Positions 1 to 8,214 of a DNA stretch of 64,000 nt are shown here, piece after piece. The notes under the pieces are model-generated. The model saw nothing but the letters and a program-made list of their open reading frames with translations. It had not been told where the DNA came from and did not search any database. Origin of the DNA: Cylindrospermum sp. FACHB-282 (GTDB lineage Bacteria; Cyanobacteriota; Cyanobacteriia; Cyanobacteriales; Nostocaceae); contig NZ_JACJRJ010000016.1 in the NCBI RefSeq assembly GCF_014697195.1, positions 1-64,000 on the forward strand, read 5' to 3'. The position numbers and the translations under genes were made by a program. Position 1 is the first letter of the stretch. Each line of letters begins with the position of its first letter.

Positions 1-44
1 ACAAATCTGTGTGTGTCACAGTTGTTGCTGCTGGTTAACCAAAT

Positions 45-101
45 AAAAAACCCCCCAGTGGGTGTTAGCCAAAGGAGGGAGTTAAGTTATCAGGGTGCAT
101 C
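45..101 (-). ncRNA. nsiR1: NsiR1-like small RNA, copy 1
   Basis: On the minus strand, a roughly 57-nt segment starts near GATGCACCC and ends in a hairpin of CCCTCC pairing with GGGGGG, followed by six U. The upstream TCCGGA box (136-141) is about 35 bases before the inferred start. NsiR1 of Anabaena PCC 7120 is known as a roughly 60-nt nitrogen-stress-induced RNA made from tandem repeats upstream of hetF; size, context and promoter box all match. Exact ends are inferred. Confidence 0.75.
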
Positions 102-135
102 TACTAATTAATTGTTCTGGGTTTAAATAGCAGGT

Positions 136-141
136 TCCGGA
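136..141 (-). promoter_or_regulatory. TCCGGA box, promoter of NsiR1 copy 1
   Basis: The palindromic hexamer TCCGGA is the known DIF-type motif near -35 of heterocyst-related promoters in Anabaena. Here it sits about 35 bases upstream of the inferred RNA start, with an A/T-rich AATTAATTAG stretch at the -10 position. Confidence 0.65.
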
Positions 142-184
142 CAAATCTGTGTGTGTCGCAGTTGTTGCTGCTGGTTAACCAGAC

Positions 185-241
185 AAAAAACCCCCCAGTG
201 GGTGTTAGCCAAAGGAGGGAGTTAAGTTATCAGGGTGCATC
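185..241 (-). ncRNA. nsiR1: NsiR1-like small RNA, copy 2
   Basis: Same structure as copy 1: inferred start near 241, C/G-rich terminator hairpin near 191-219, and U run at 185-190. Its TCCGGA box is at 276-281. The transcribed part appears identical to copy 1. It lies opposite to hetF, so it could also act as antisense to a long hetF leader. Confidence 0.75.
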
Positions 242-275
242 TACTAATTAATTGTTCTGGGTTTAAGTAGCAGGT

Positions 276-281
276 TCCGGA
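276..281 (-). promoter_or_regulatory. TCCGGA box, promoter of NsiR1 copy 2
   Basis: Same hexamer at the same offset from the inferred start of copy 2; the whole promoter segment matches that of copy 1 except for one base. Confidence 0.65.
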
Positions 282-324
282 CAAATCTGGGTGTGTCACA
301 GTTGTTGCTGCTGGTTAACCAAAT

Positions 325-380
325 AAAAAACCCCCCAGTGGGTGTTAGCCAAAGGGGGGAGTTGAAGATCAAGGTGCATC
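325..380 (-). ncRNA. nsiR1: NsiR1-like small RNA, copy 3 (diverged)
   Basis: The hetF-proximal copy keeps the GATGCACC start, the TTTGGCTAACACCCACT loop and the U run, but its hairpin is a perfect C6/G6 stem instead of one with a G-U pair, and the region between start and stem differs (GTTGAAGATCAAGG on the plus strand). Its TCCGGA box is at 415-420. Divergence of the copy closest to hetF suggests relaxed or different selection. Confidence 0.65.
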
Positions 381-414
381 TACCAATAATTTGTTCTAGA
401 GACCAGCAGTCTGA

Positions 415-420
415 TCCGGA
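415..420 (-). promoter_or_regulatory. TCCGGA box, promoter of NsiR1 copy 3
   Basis: TCCGGA is retained although the sequence between it and the RNA start has changed. Conservation of the box against a diverged background supports a functional role. Confidence 0.6.
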
Positions 421-728
421 TAAGGAGTCAAAAATCGACTTGAAACTTTCGCGTTTCAAATTAGTTGACAAGTGTGACCCAGGAATTTAACTTTTCCTGC
501 TATATAAAACCTAGACAAAGCTAGACTTTACTTTCTACTTCAACGGGAGCATGGGAGCGGTTATCCCTCAGTAGACTTACACGCTGTAGCCCAACGCCAT
601 CTTTCTTTTTTTTTAAAATTCTCAAAAAGACTATCACTATCATTGCTTGGCTTTCGCGTCAGCAACAGTCTTATTCAATATTTGGGACATGGGAATTATA
701 TATCGAGTATTTGATTTTTTCAACTAAA

Positions 729-760
729 ATACATATATTGACAAAAGTCAATATATGTAT
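729..760. promoter_or_regulatory. Perfect 14-bp inverted repeat in the hetF upstream region
   Basis: Arms ATACATATATTGAC (729-742) and its exact complement (747-760) are separated by AAAA. It lies about 280 bases before hetF in a non-coding A/T-rich stretch (484-1037) that otherwise shows no gene. It could be an operator, an RNA hairpin in a long 5' leader or a terminator (AGTTTTG follows). The function is not known from sequence. Confidence 0.5.
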
Positions 761-1037
761 AGTTTTGTCTAGAAAATTGTCAGCTTAGGACTAGCTCTAT
801 GGTCGTGTGAGCCAGTAAGGATAGATGGAATTAGATATACACTTGATATATTACCTGAGTAAAAACTTTCAGCAGTGGCAAGGGAACATAATGACTCAAC
901 TGAGCATCTAGTTTGAGCATCAAGGGAGCGTATAATTGGTACTTTTGTACTCACACAAATGCTTAAACCGACAAAACCACAATATTTGAGCATTTACTAA
1001 GCATTTATCTGGTTTGAATAGCTGAAAGTATTGATTT

Positions 1038-3533
1038 ATGGTATCTTCAGAGGAATTTCACATTTCCGTAACCCCAGTAGGGCAAAATGACTACTTGGTG
1101 CGGACGGAACAAGTCGCGCCTGGGGTGCCATTGGCAGAAGAACTGGTTACTTGGCCTGTAGCTGAGTGGTTAACGGCTGCTGGACATTTGATGAATGACC
1201 CGTTAAAGTCGGTTTTGCAGGGTGATGCGATCGCCAGGAATTCGGTTAACTTGGTGGAGTTGGGTCAGCAATTTTATAACGCACTGTTTCAAGGTACTCT
1301 CAGAGATAGTTGGATTACTGCCCAAGGCATTGCCCAGAATCAACAGCAGGTACTGCGCTTGCGTTTGGGACTCAAAGACACTAGGTTAGCTCGTCTGCCT
1401 TGGGAAGTGATGCACGCAGGCGATCGCCCTTTAGCTACTGGCCCTTATATCACTTTTTCTCGCTACCAAAGTGGAATTCTGACAGCATCGCGTTTGCAAT
1501 CAAGGAACTTCCCCACACCACAGGAATCCGGTGGGGTAAAAGTTTTGATGGTGATTGCTTCACCCACAGATCAAGTCCGTCTGGAGCAAAAACAGGAAGC
1601 TATCAAACTCCAAGCAGAATTGCACCGACCAATATCACGTGCTGGTGAAGGCAAACATCATCTGCCAGAAATTGAACTCACCATCCTAGACCAGCCAGGA
1701 AGAGAAGAATTGACCCAAGCCTTAGAACAAGGCAGATTCCACGTTTTGCACTACTCTGGGCATAGTAATTTAGGGCCAAATGGCGGTGAAATTTATCTGG
1801 TCAGTAACAGAACTGGCTTAACGGAAACCCTGAGTGGGGATGATTTGGCTGGTTTGCTGGTAAACAATAATATCCAAATGGCTGTGTTTAACTCCTGCTT
1901 GGGGGCTTACAGGGCAAATTCTGATGCATCTGGGGACTCAGGGGAACGCAACCTCACGGAAAGCCTGGTAAAACGGGGACTCAGGGGTGTTTTGGCTATG
2001 TCAGAACGGATTCCTGATGAAGTGGCGCTGACGTTGACACAATTGTTTTACCGCAACTTGAGCCAGGGATATCCCCTAGATTTGTGTGTGAGTCGGGTAC
2101 GTCAGGGTTTAATTTCTGCCTATGGTTCTCACCAGATGTACTGGGCTTTACCGATTTTGTATCTCCAGCGGGAATTTGAGGGTTTTCTCAGCCCGGAAAA
2201 TACCTTAGTCGCCAGTGTGGAGTTACTAAATAGCTATCAGTCTACTTTACAACCAAACCCGGCGGCGATGTACTCTGCTGTGTCAGATGATTCGGAGTTG
2301 CCTTTAGATATGGAGGCAATGATTTCCTCTAATTTGGCGCGGGATTCGGCTGAGGTAGACTGGCTAGGGGAAGAGACTTGGGGCGATCTGGTAGATGAAA
2401 TTGAGTATGATGATCCCAGCTATGATGAAGATTGTGCCATAGTTTCAGATTTGTTTCGCCAGTTAGATCAGCAAATAGCGATTACTGAAGAACCTCCGCT
2501 AATGGGGGAACTGGTGCAACAGGTGAGGGAAAATGGTCTCCAGGAAAGGCAGGTTTCTGAGGAGATGGCTGTCTTGGAGGAGGAATTGGGGTTGCGGCGA
2601 GAAGTTCCGACTAGGTCAAGTCAAGCCCCTGAGAATTTCAGCACAGATTGGCAAAGCCCCCGTCTGCCAACTTCACCACCAGCACCAGTAGGACATGGGA
2701 GCGATCGCCAAAAGTTGCAGATTTTGGGTGTTGTGGGAGTGAGTGCGATCGCCATTCTCCTCGGTGTAAATTGGTGGTGGCAAAGTCGATCTTGGTCGCC
2801 ACTGTCTGACATTCCCCAAATTCCCACGGAGTCGCTAGTTAATCCTCAAAGGCCACCCATTGACCTGAAAACAGCCCCGACAGGAATTGTCACCGCCACC
2901 GCTACAGAAAAAATGAGCCAGGGGGACTTGCAACCTGGGCTGGAAGCTGTGAAAGAATTACTCAGCCGGGGGGCCCTGGCATCTGCTCAAACTGCCTTGG
3001 ATCTCGTTGTGGAGAGGCAAGCTGATGATCCTGCGGTCAACTTTATGCGGGGGCGATTAGCGTGGCAGTTAGTGCAAATTGGGGACAAAAAATACAGTAT
3101 CGATGACGCCCGGCGTTATTGGGAAATTGCGGTGAGAGATCAGCCAGATTCCCTGGAATATATCAACGCTTTGGGATTTGCCTACTACGCAGAAGGCAAT
3201 CTGAATCGGGCTAATGATTCTTGGTTCAAGGCTTTGAATTTAGCTCTCAAACCGCAAAATATGGCTTCTAGCGCCCCAGTAGCTCTAAAGAAGATAGTGC
3301 CAAAAGATGCTTTAACTTCTTATGCTGGGTTAGCCTTGGGTTTATATAAATCTGCAAATAATCAACCTGGTGCCAAGCGGGCACAATATATTACTGAAGC
3401 AATTAAGCTGCGGCAATTGGTAATTCAGGATAATCCGGTAGATTTCCAAGTAGATAAATTGGCTCACAATTGGCTGTGGACGGAGAAGGCGATTACTGAT
3501 TGGCGATCGCTTCTTCAGGAAAAGAGTAAATAA
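1038..3533 (+). CDS. hetF: HetF, CHAT-family caspase-like protein for heterocyst differentiation
   Basis: This 831-residue protein has an N-terminal CHAT (caspase-like) domain to about residue 375, with a His in HYSGHSN (His242) and a Cys in FNSCLG (Cys287) as the likely catalytic dyad. An acidic linker follows, then one membrane segment near 560-580 (ILGVVGVSAIAILLGV) and a C-terminal TPR-like helical region (about 635-831). HetF of Anabaena is needed for heterocyst formation, depends on its protease residues and affects cell division. Assignment rests on architecture, length and the NsiR1 array upstream, which is the known arrangement in Anabaena. The ATG at 1038 has no strong ribosome site, so the start is moderately certain. 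The gene is monocistronic here. Confidence 0.85.
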   Translation: MVSSEEFHISVTPVGQNDYLVRTEQVAPGVPLAEELVTWPVAEWLTAAGHLMNDPLKSVLQGDAIARNSVNLVELGQQFYNALFQGTLRDSWITAQGIAQNQQQVLRLRLGLKDTRLARLPWEVMHAGDRPLATGPYITFSRYQSGILTASRLQSRNFPTPQESGGVKVLMVIASPTDQVRLEQKQEAIKLQAELHRPISRAGEGKHHLPEIELTILDQPGREELTQALEQGRFHVLHYSGHSNLGPNGGEIYLVSNRTGLTETLSGDDLAGLLVNNNIQMAVFNSCLGAYRANSDASGDSGERNLTESLVKRGLRGVLAMSERIPDEVALTLTQLFYRNLSQGYPLDLCVSRVRQGLISAYGSHQMYWALPILYLQREFEGFLSPENTLVASVELLNSYQSTLQPNPAAMYSAVSDDSELPLDMEAMISSNLARDSAEVDWLGEETWGDLVDEIEYDDPSYDEDCAIVSDLFRQLDQQIAITEEPPLMGELVQQVRENGLQERQVSEEMAVLEEELGLRREVPTRSSQAPENFSTDWQSPRLPTSPPAPVGHGSDRQKLQILGVVGVSAIAILLGVNWWWQSRSWSPLSDIPQIPTESLVNPQRPPIDLKTAPTGIVTATATEKMSQGDLQPGLEAVKELLSRGALASAQTALDLVVERQADDPAVNFMRGRLAWQLVQIGDKKYSIDDARRYWEIAVRDQPDSLEYINALGFAYYAEGNLNRANDSWFKALNLALKPQNMASSAPVALKKIVPKDALTSYAGLALGLYKSANNQPGAKRAQYITEAIKLRQLVIQDNPVDFQVDKLAHNWLWTEKAITDWRSLLQEKSK

Positions 3534-3574
3534 TGAATCGGCAATCTGAGCAGATACAGATTTTAGTGGTTTTG

Positions 3575-3796
3575 TCAAGATAATTTCTGACTAGGATAGC
3601 TAACAAATGGGTTAGGGTTGGCAGCGCCTGTCCTAGAGAAGCTTACCAAAGATATGTAATTTGCTGGGTTAAGTTGGCTGATGGGTGCGGGTTTCATGTC
3701 CCGGTAGTCGAGGATTTGGACAATAATCAAATATGCGATCGCTAAAAGTATAGAAATCGCACCAGTAATATAGGCAACTATTTTTGAGCGGTTCAT
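3575..3796 (-). CDS. Small single-span membrane protein, unknown function
   Basis: This 73-residue protein begins MNRSKIVAYITGAIS and has one hydrophobic segment at about residues 8-30, followed by a Pro/Ser/Asn-rich tail without clear motifs. It converges with hetF, with 41 bases between the two stop codons. I recognise the N-terminal pattern as a conserved cyanobacterial small membrane protein of unknown function, from memory only. No partner gene adjoins it on its strand. A GCGATCGC site lies inside the coding region. Confidence 0.6.
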   Translation of the reverse strand: MNRSKIVAYITGAISILLAIAYLIIVQILDYRDMKPAPISQLNPANYISLVSFSRTGAANPNPFVSYPSQKLS

Positions 3797-3854
3797 GAAT
3801 ATTTCCTGTAATTCAATTTATTGTGCTGTGCTATATCCACATTGCCACATAGAC

Positions 3855-4049
3855 CTAACCCCCAACACCTTCTCTAGGTTTTTGTTCAAAGCCAGGGATC
3901 TTCAAAAGTAGTGCGGTTGAGTCCTCTTCTTCTTTTTCCTCCAGATAAACCATAAAATTACTCACTACCCACAGCTTTTCCGAATACAGCCGCCGTAAAT
4001 GCTGGTCGGCTTCTTGAAGAATATCATTTGACATTGATTCCAAATTCAA
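3855..4049 (-). CDS. Small antitoxin-like protein (DUF2281-type), no toxin partner
   Basis: The 64-residue product contains SNDILQEADQHLRRLYSEKLWVVSNF-like helical sequence followed by an acidic stretch (YLEEKEEED) and KIPGF, a pattern seen in small cyanobacterial antitoxin-like proteins that pair with RelE or PIN toxins. No toxin gene adjoins it. The tail QKPREGVGG looks unrelated to that family and may be a drifted C terminus. Translation may start at the second Met (4034). The assignment is by resemblance only. Confidence 0.45.
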   Translation of the reverse strand: MNLESMSNDILQEADQHLRRLYSEKLWVVSNFMVYLEEKEEEDSTALLLKIPGFEQKPREGVGG

Positions 4050-4180
4050 TCTAGGCTAATTTTTTGAAAGAGACTCAATTACCCTAGTGTTCAAAATATT
4101 GCAGAATTAATATTAGGTTTGTCCTGAAACGCCAACAGAAAGGATTGTATGACTTTTCCCAAGCCTGATAAAATGCCTCG

Positions 4181-5020
4181 ATGTTAAAACTGCAACATTA
4201 CCAGAACACAAAACCCGGTTGGTCTTTGGATGAGCGAGATCCAAAGTTCATCAAATCTCTGATGCCTATATTGGGTTTTTTATATCACTATTATTTTCGA
4301 GTCCAAACCAGTGGCTGGGAGAATATCCCAGAGGAAAAAGTCCTCTTTGTCGGTTCCCACAATGGGGGGCTAGCTTCTCCTGACACATCAATGATGATGT
4401 ACGACTGGTTACGCCGCTATGGTACAGAACGACCAATTTATGGCTTGATGCATCCCAAAGTTTGGGAGGTATCTCCCCCAATGGCAGAAGTGGCTGGTAA
4501 GGCTGGAGCCATCATGGCTCATCCAAAAGTAGCCTATGCTGCTTTGCGTTCTGGGGCTAGCGTCTTAGTTTATCCCGGTGGCGCAGAAGACGTATTTCGA
4601 CCCCATCAAATGCGTGACAAAATTTACTTTGCTGAACGGCGGGGGTTTATCAAGCTAGCGCTGCGGGAAAATGTGCCGATTGTGCCTGTGCTTTCTTGGG
4701 GTGCTCACGATACCCTGTTTGTCCTAGCTGACGCCTACAAAATTATGCAGCAACTCCACAAATGGGGGATGCCTTGGCTGTTTGGGGTTGATCCCGTAGT
4801 CTTTCCTATTTATTTAGGGCTACCTTGGGGATTAGCATTTGGCCCCCTGCCCAATATCCCCTTGCCGATGCCTATCTACACGCGGGTATGCCCTCCCATT
4901 GTCTTTGAACGCTACGGCTCAAAAGCAGCGAGCGATCGCACTTATGTTAATGCCTGTTATCAACTCGTGAAAAGTCAGATGCAGCAAGAATTAGATAATT
5001 TAATCAAGCAGGAGCGCTGA
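4181..5020 (+). CDS. Lysophospholipid acyltransferase family protein (MGAT/DGAT-like)
   Basis: A 279-residue acyltransferase of the PlsC/LPLAT superfamily, expected to move an acyl chain from acyl-ACP or acyl-CoA to a glycerolipid or similar acceptor at the membrane. It shows GSHNGGLASPD (around residue 58) in place of the HX4D motif and LVYPGGAEDVFRP (around 130), typical of the mono/diacylglycerol acyltransferase-like branch. A hydrophobic segment lies near residues 28-40. The strict HX4D spacing is absent, so acceptor and activity are open. It stands alone between convergent and divergent neighbours. Confidence 0.75.
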   Translation: MLKLQHYQNTKPGWSLDERDPKFIKSLMPILGFLYHYYFRVQTSGWENIPEEKVLFVGSHNGGLASPDTSMMMYDWLRRYGTERPIYGLMHPKVWEVSPPMAEVAGKAGAIMAHPKVAYAALRSGASVLVYPGGAEDVFRPHQMRDKIYFAERRGFIKLALRENVPIVPVLSWGAHDTLFVLADAYKIMQQLHKWGMPWLFGVDPVVFPIYLGLPWGLAFGPLPNIPLPMPIYTRVCPPIVFERYGSKAASDRTYVNACYQLVKSQMQQELDNLIKQER

Positions 5021-5063
5021 GTCCTGATACCATTTCACTTTAATTTTGATACAAATACTTTAG

Positions 5064-5090
5064 TAGGGACACGGCAATGCCGTGTCCCTA
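5064..5090. repeat. GGGACACGGCA inverted repeat (dispersed cyanobacterial palindrome)
   Basis: Arms TAGGGACACGGCA and TGCCGTGTCCCTA (13 bp) meet around one central base. Near-identical palindromes are scattered between genes in many Nostoc-type genomes, probably as non-autonomous mobile repeats. It lies 44 bases past the acyltransferase stop and may also act as a terminator hairpin. Confidence 0.7.
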
Positions 5091-5213
5091 GGAGAAATCT
5101 ATATGTATCAGGGTTTTCATGAATTGGTATGAGTGCTGAATCCAGCCGGAAATACCCCGGCTTTAGTAATTTTGAAAAAACAAAGGATTCTAAAGAGACT
5201 TCGCAAGTTTCCA

Positions 5214-5237
5214 CGAAAAGCGCGATCGCGCTTTTCG
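5214..5237. repeat. 24-bp perfect palindrome centred on a HIP1 site
   Basis: CGAAAAGC GCGATCGC GCTTTTCG is an unbroken 24-base palindrome built around GCGATCGC, 24 bases after the stop of the minus-strand gene at 5261. It could form a strong hairpin terminator for that gene; the outer arms are longer than expected for a simple HIP1 octamer. Confidence 0.6.
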
Positions 5238-5260
5238 CCATCTCTGTCTAGTACAATTGA

Positions 5261-5506
5261 CTAAGCTCTTTTGATCAAGCGCAACACAAATAAGAATACG
5301 ACTGCACCAATAGTTGCGATGATCAAGCTACCAAGCAAGCCACCACCAGCAGAAACTCCTAGAGTACGGAAGAGATAACCGCCCAGCAACGAGCCAATCA
5401 CACCAACTATGATGTCTCCAACAGGGCCAAATCCACCACCTTTAACTAATTGTCCCGCTAGCCATCCGGCAACTAGGCCAATTAAGATAAACCAAAGTAA
5501 TTCCAT
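5261..5506 (-). CDS. GlsB/YeaQ/YmgE-family membrane protein
   Basis: The 81-residue, very hydrophobic protein begins MELLWFILIGLVAGWLAG and contains the Gly-rich GDIIVGVIGSLLGGYLF segment and a third hydrophobic segment with Arg-Leu-Ile-Lys at the end, the standard three-segment layout of the transglycosylase-associated (PF04226) family. These inner-membrane proteins are linked to stress responses, but their biochemical role is unknown. Two CsbD-type stress genes lie immediately upstream on the same strand, suggesting a shared stress-related neighbourhood, although the gaps of 71-109 bases allow separate promoters. Confidence 0.85.
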   Translation of the reverse strand: MELLWFILIGLVAGWLAGQLVKGGGFGPVGDIIVGVIGSLLGGYLFRTLGVSAGGGLLGSLIIATIGAVVFLFVLRLIKRA

Positions 5507-5577
5507 TTGCGTTTCATCCCTTATCTAGCGGAAGTGGATAGTAATCAAGCTAGCTAAACTTTTTGGAAAAATGAAAC

Positions 5578-6069
5578 TTAGTTAATAATCTCTTTAACTT
5601 TATCTTTCACGTCTTCAACAGTGTGGAGAATCCCTGCACCCACTTGTTTTGCTGTTCCCACGGCTTGGTCTTTTAAGTTACCTGTAATGTTGCCAATAGC
5701 GTTTTGGGTTTTACCTTCAACGTTTGTCGTCACTGCTTTGGCTCTTGGTGTTAATCGCAGATTGTCTTTTACATCTTCTGCTGCATTACGAATTTGGCTT
5801 TCGGCTTGCTTGGCTCTTCCCATAAATTGGTTTTTAGGATCACCTGTAATGTTGCCTATCGCCTCTTGAGTTTTGCCTTCAATGTTCTTAGCGATCGCCT
5901 CTGCTCTATTTATCGTTGCTATTTGAGTATGCGCTTGTGTAAATGAAGTTGCAGCCCAACTATCTTCCGAAGCAAAACCAAAGGCTAGGCCAGTTGAAAT
6001 CAATAAAACTAGGCTAACACTTAACAGAAGTTTATGAACTTGTTGAGGCTGAAGCATTTTCATGTCCAA
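5578..6069 (-). CDS. CsbD-like protein with signal segment and two CsbD repeats
   Basis: This 163-residue protein has an N-terminal hydrophobic signal or anchor (about residues 12-35, LLLSVSLVLLISTGLAFGF). Two CsbD-type units follow, each with NIEGKTQEAIGNITG or NVEGKTQNAIGNITG and a helical KDKV/EDVKD tail. CsbD proteins are small stress-induced proteins of unknown mechanism, and most are single-domain and cytoplasmic. The export signal and domain doubling are distinctive. The second unit ends HTVEDVKDKVKEIIN, almost the same as the end of the neighbouring single-domain CsbD protein, so the pair probably arose by duplication. Confidence 0.8.
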   Translation of the reverse strand: MDMKMLQPQQVHKLLLSVSLVLLISTGLAFGFASEDSWAATSFTQAHTQIATINRAEAIAKNIEGKTQEAIGNITGDPKNQFMGRAKQAESQIRNAAEDVKDNLRLTPRAKAVTTNVEGKTQNAIGNITGNLKDQAVGTAKQVGAGILHTVEDVKDKVKEIIN

Positions 6070-6178
6070 AGTAAAATTTATGCATCAAACACTATTTGAT
6101 TTATGTATTATCTATTTGGTTGAAATTAGAAGGTCTAGATAGCTGAATGACTATCTAAACTTTCTTTAATAATGAAAC

Positions 6179-6361
6179 TTAGTCAATAATTTCTTTGACT
6201 TTATCTTTCACATTCTCAACAGTGTGAAGTATCTGTGCTTCCGCTTGTTTCACTTGCCCTTGTTCTTTAGCTTCGGGATCTCCTGTAATGTCTCCCACTG
6301 CTTCTTGAACTTTACCTTCAATATTTTTAGCAGTGGCCTTAATCCGATTTTCTATACTCAT
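6179..6361 (-). CDS. CsbD family stress-response protein
   Basis: A 60-residue CsbD protein: MSIENRIKATAKNIEGKVQ, then EAVGDITGDPEAKEQGQVKQAEAQ and a Lys-rich helix ending VKEIID. It is highly charged and lacks a signal peptide. An AGGAG-like ribosome site (CAGGAGAGGATT in the coding sense) lies just before the ATG. It lies upstream of the exported two-domain paralogue on the same strand, 109 bases away. The family is induced by general stress in other bacteria; no specific biochemical role is known. Confidence 0.85.
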   Translation of the reverse strand: MSIENRIKATAKNIEGKVQEAVGDITGDPEAKEQGQVKQAEAQILHTVENVKDKVKEIID

Positions 6362-6724
6362 AATCCTCTCCTGATTAAATTAAAAAAGTGGTGGAGTCGA
6401 AAAAAGATGAAGAGAAATATTAAAGTTAAGTCACTTCTTCTTTGTTTGCCATCCCTCTGATCTAGAATGTACCATCAGCTAATTATTTTCTGCATCCATC
6501 TAAAGGTTTAATTATTATCAATAACAAATAAAAACATTGTGTCTTTATGCCTATAATGATTATTTGAGATAAATATCGTCCTTTTAAGAGAAAATGAGAA
6601 AAATATTCTCTCCCTTAGATAGATAGACTATCGTGCAGCTTTATGTTTTTTTCCTCAGCATCGATTGAAAAAACCTGAGATTATGTCTCTCAGTACGCTC
6701 CAATTCAAAATTCAAAAAACAATT

Positions 6725-6776
6725 ATATAGCAATCCTATTTGATTTGTGAACACAAATGATTTAGGACTGCTATAT
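6725..6776. repeat. ATATAGCA...TGCTATAT imperfect inverted repeat
   Basis: The outer arms ATATAGCAATCC and GGACTGCTATAT enclose further complementary sequence (TTTGTG/CACAAA) to form a roughly 52-nt hairpin. A partial relative (AGGATTCCTATTTGATTT) occurs at 8272-8289. This is typical of dispersed MITE-like intergenic repeats. The rest of 6362-6724 is A/T-rich and shows no gene. Confidence 0.55.
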
Positions 6777-6797
6777 GATCACCGATAAATCACCCAT

Positions 6798-6831
6798 AAT
6801 TTAGAGATGTTGCAAACAACGTCTCTAAATT
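6798..6831 (-). terminator. Stem-loop after miaB
   Basis: Arms of 15 bases (AATTTAGAGATGTTG and CAACGTCTCTAAATT, one mismatch) around a 4-base loop lie 19 bases past the miaB stop. No clear U run follows, so factor-independent termination is only a possibility. Confidence 0.4.
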
Positions 6832-6849
6832 GGTTAGTAATAGAACTAT

Positions 6850-8214
6850 TTAGACCAGGGTTGCTTGCCTTACTTCTACTGGTATACCAGTTAAACTAAA
6901 GGGACGAACTTCGGTAATTTTCACCTTTACCGATTGCCCTTTGAGTTGGTTGATATCGCCAGTGAAGAAAGTCAGACGATTACCTCTAGTGCGTCCCATC
7001 ACCTGGGTTTGGTCTTTGAGGTTTTGGTCTTCTACTAGCACTTCTTCGATGCGTCCAAAGTAACGTTGCGATCGCTCCGCTGCTTTGACATTTACCAGAT
7101 GATTGAGCCGTTGCAGGCGATCGCTTTTCACCTCTTCACTCAACTGATTGTCCCACAAAGCCGCTGGTGTACCTGGACGGGGTGAATAAGCCGCAGTATT
7201 CAACAAATCAAAGCCAATATCCTCTACCAATTTCAGAGTATTTTCAAACTGTGCTTCTGTCTCCCCAGGAAAACCGACAATAGCATCCCCACTAATGGAC
7301 GCATCGGGCATATATCGGCGAATAGTGTCAATAATCCGGCGATATTTCTCGTGAGTATAACCCCGCGCCATTGCCTTTAAAAGTTCATTATCCCCAGATT
7401 GAAAGGGAATGTGGAAATGCTCGCACACTTTCGGCAACTCTGCACAAGCTTTAATCAGTCTTTCTGTGAAATAACGGGGATGACTGGTAGCAAATCTTAG
7501 CCGCTCAATTCCTGGTACATCATGGACGTAATATAGCAAATCTGTCAAAGTGTGCAGGTGGCGTCCTTCTGGTGTTGCTCCTGGCAAATCTCGGCCGTAA
7601 GCGTCAATATTTTGACCCAGAAGAGTAACTTCTTTGTAACCAAGATTTCCTAATTCCACGATTTCCGCGCGGATAGCTTCTGGTGTGCGGGACTGTTCCA
7701 CACCGCGGACATTGGGGACTACACAATAGGTGCAGCGTTCATTACAGCCATAAATCACATTTACCCAAGCGGTAACGCTGCTATCCCGGCGCGGCTTGGT
7801 GATATCTTCGATAATGTGAACTGTCTCAGTTGCCACAACTTGATTGCCGTCAAATACCGACTCCAGCAAGTCTTTCAGACGGTTGGCGTGTTGTGGCCCC
7901 ATGACTAAATCTAATTCTGGCACGCGCCGCAAAAGGCTTTCTCCTTCTTGTTGGGCAACACAACCGGCAACAATCAGAGTTAAATCTGGCTGTTCGTGCT
8001 TGCGTTTTGCCTGTCTACCCAGGTATGAATAAACTTTTTGTTCGGCATTATCCCGAATGGTGCAGGTATTGTAGAGAATCACATTTGCCAGATTTGGGTC
8101 TTCTGACCACTCAAAGCCCATTTCTTCTAGGATGCCAGCCATGCGCTCTGAGTCGGCTTTATTCATTTGGCAACCAAAGGTGGTGATGTGATAGCGACGG
8201 GGTGAAGTGGTCAT
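6850..8214 (-). CDS. miaB: MiaB, tRNA-2-methylthio-N6-dimethylallyladenosine synthase
   Basis: A 454-residue radical-SAM methylthiotransferase that adds a methylthio group to i6A37 of tRNAs reading UNN codons. The N-terminal MTTase domain has three Fe-S cysteines (Cys15 in [11 protein letters not shown], Cys51 in [10 protein letters not shown], Cys85 in VAGCVAQ). The radical SAM domain has CNERCTYC (Cys157, Cys161, Cys164). A C-terminal TRAM domain (about 380-450) contains the usual GRTRGNRL sequence. The length is standard and the sequence is intact. It is transcribed alone, away from the 8.2-8.7 kb intergenic region. Confidence 0.95.
   Translation of the reverse strand: MTTSPRRYHITTFGCQMNKADSERMAGILEEMGFEWSEDPNLANVILYNTCTIRDNAEQKVYSYLGRQAKRKHEQPDLTLIVAGCVAQQEGESLLRRVPELDLVMGPQHANRLKDLLESVFDGNQVVATETVHIIEDITKPRRDSSVTAWVNVIYGCNERCTYCVVPNVRGVEQSRTPEAIRAEIVELGNLGYKEVTLLGQNIDAYGRDLPGATPEGRHLHTLTDLLYYVHDVPGIERLRFATSHPRYFTERLIKACAELPKVCEHFHIPFQSGDNELLKAMARGYTHEKYRRIIDTIRRYMPDASISGDAIVGFPGETEAQFENTLKLVEDIGFDLLNTAAYSPRPGTPAALWDNQLSEEVKSDRLQRLNHLVNVKAAERSQRYFGRIEEVLVEDQNLKDQTQVMGRTRGNRLTFFTGDINQLKGQSVKVKITEVRPFSLTGIPVEVRQATLV

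Larger units (their letters stand above)
1..420. repeat. Three tandem 140-bp direct repeats (NsiR1-type array)
   Basis: Units begin at 1, 141 and 281, each exactly 140 bp. Units 1 and 2 differ at only a few bases; unit 3, nearest hetF, is more diverged in its right half. Each unit carries a TCCGGA box at its junction, a C6 tract and an A-rich tract, which on the minus strand read as promoter, short RNA and U-run terminator. The unit length is not a multiple of three, so this is not a protein repeat, and there are no spacers as in CRISPR. The array may continue to the left of the window. Confidence 0.9.

Noticed and set aside
1..420. CRISPR array suggested by regular repeats
   Set aside because: Units are 140 bp of continuous repeat without unique spacers, and each contains promoter and terminator elements.
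244..490. Open frames of 65-75 codons on both strands across the repeats
   Set aside because: They run through the third NsiR1-type unit; the 140-bp period is not a multiple of three and no frame is kept between units.
769..993. 74-codon minus-strand frame upstream of hetF
   Set aside because: No family features or ribosome site, and it lies in the probable hetF leader and promoter region.
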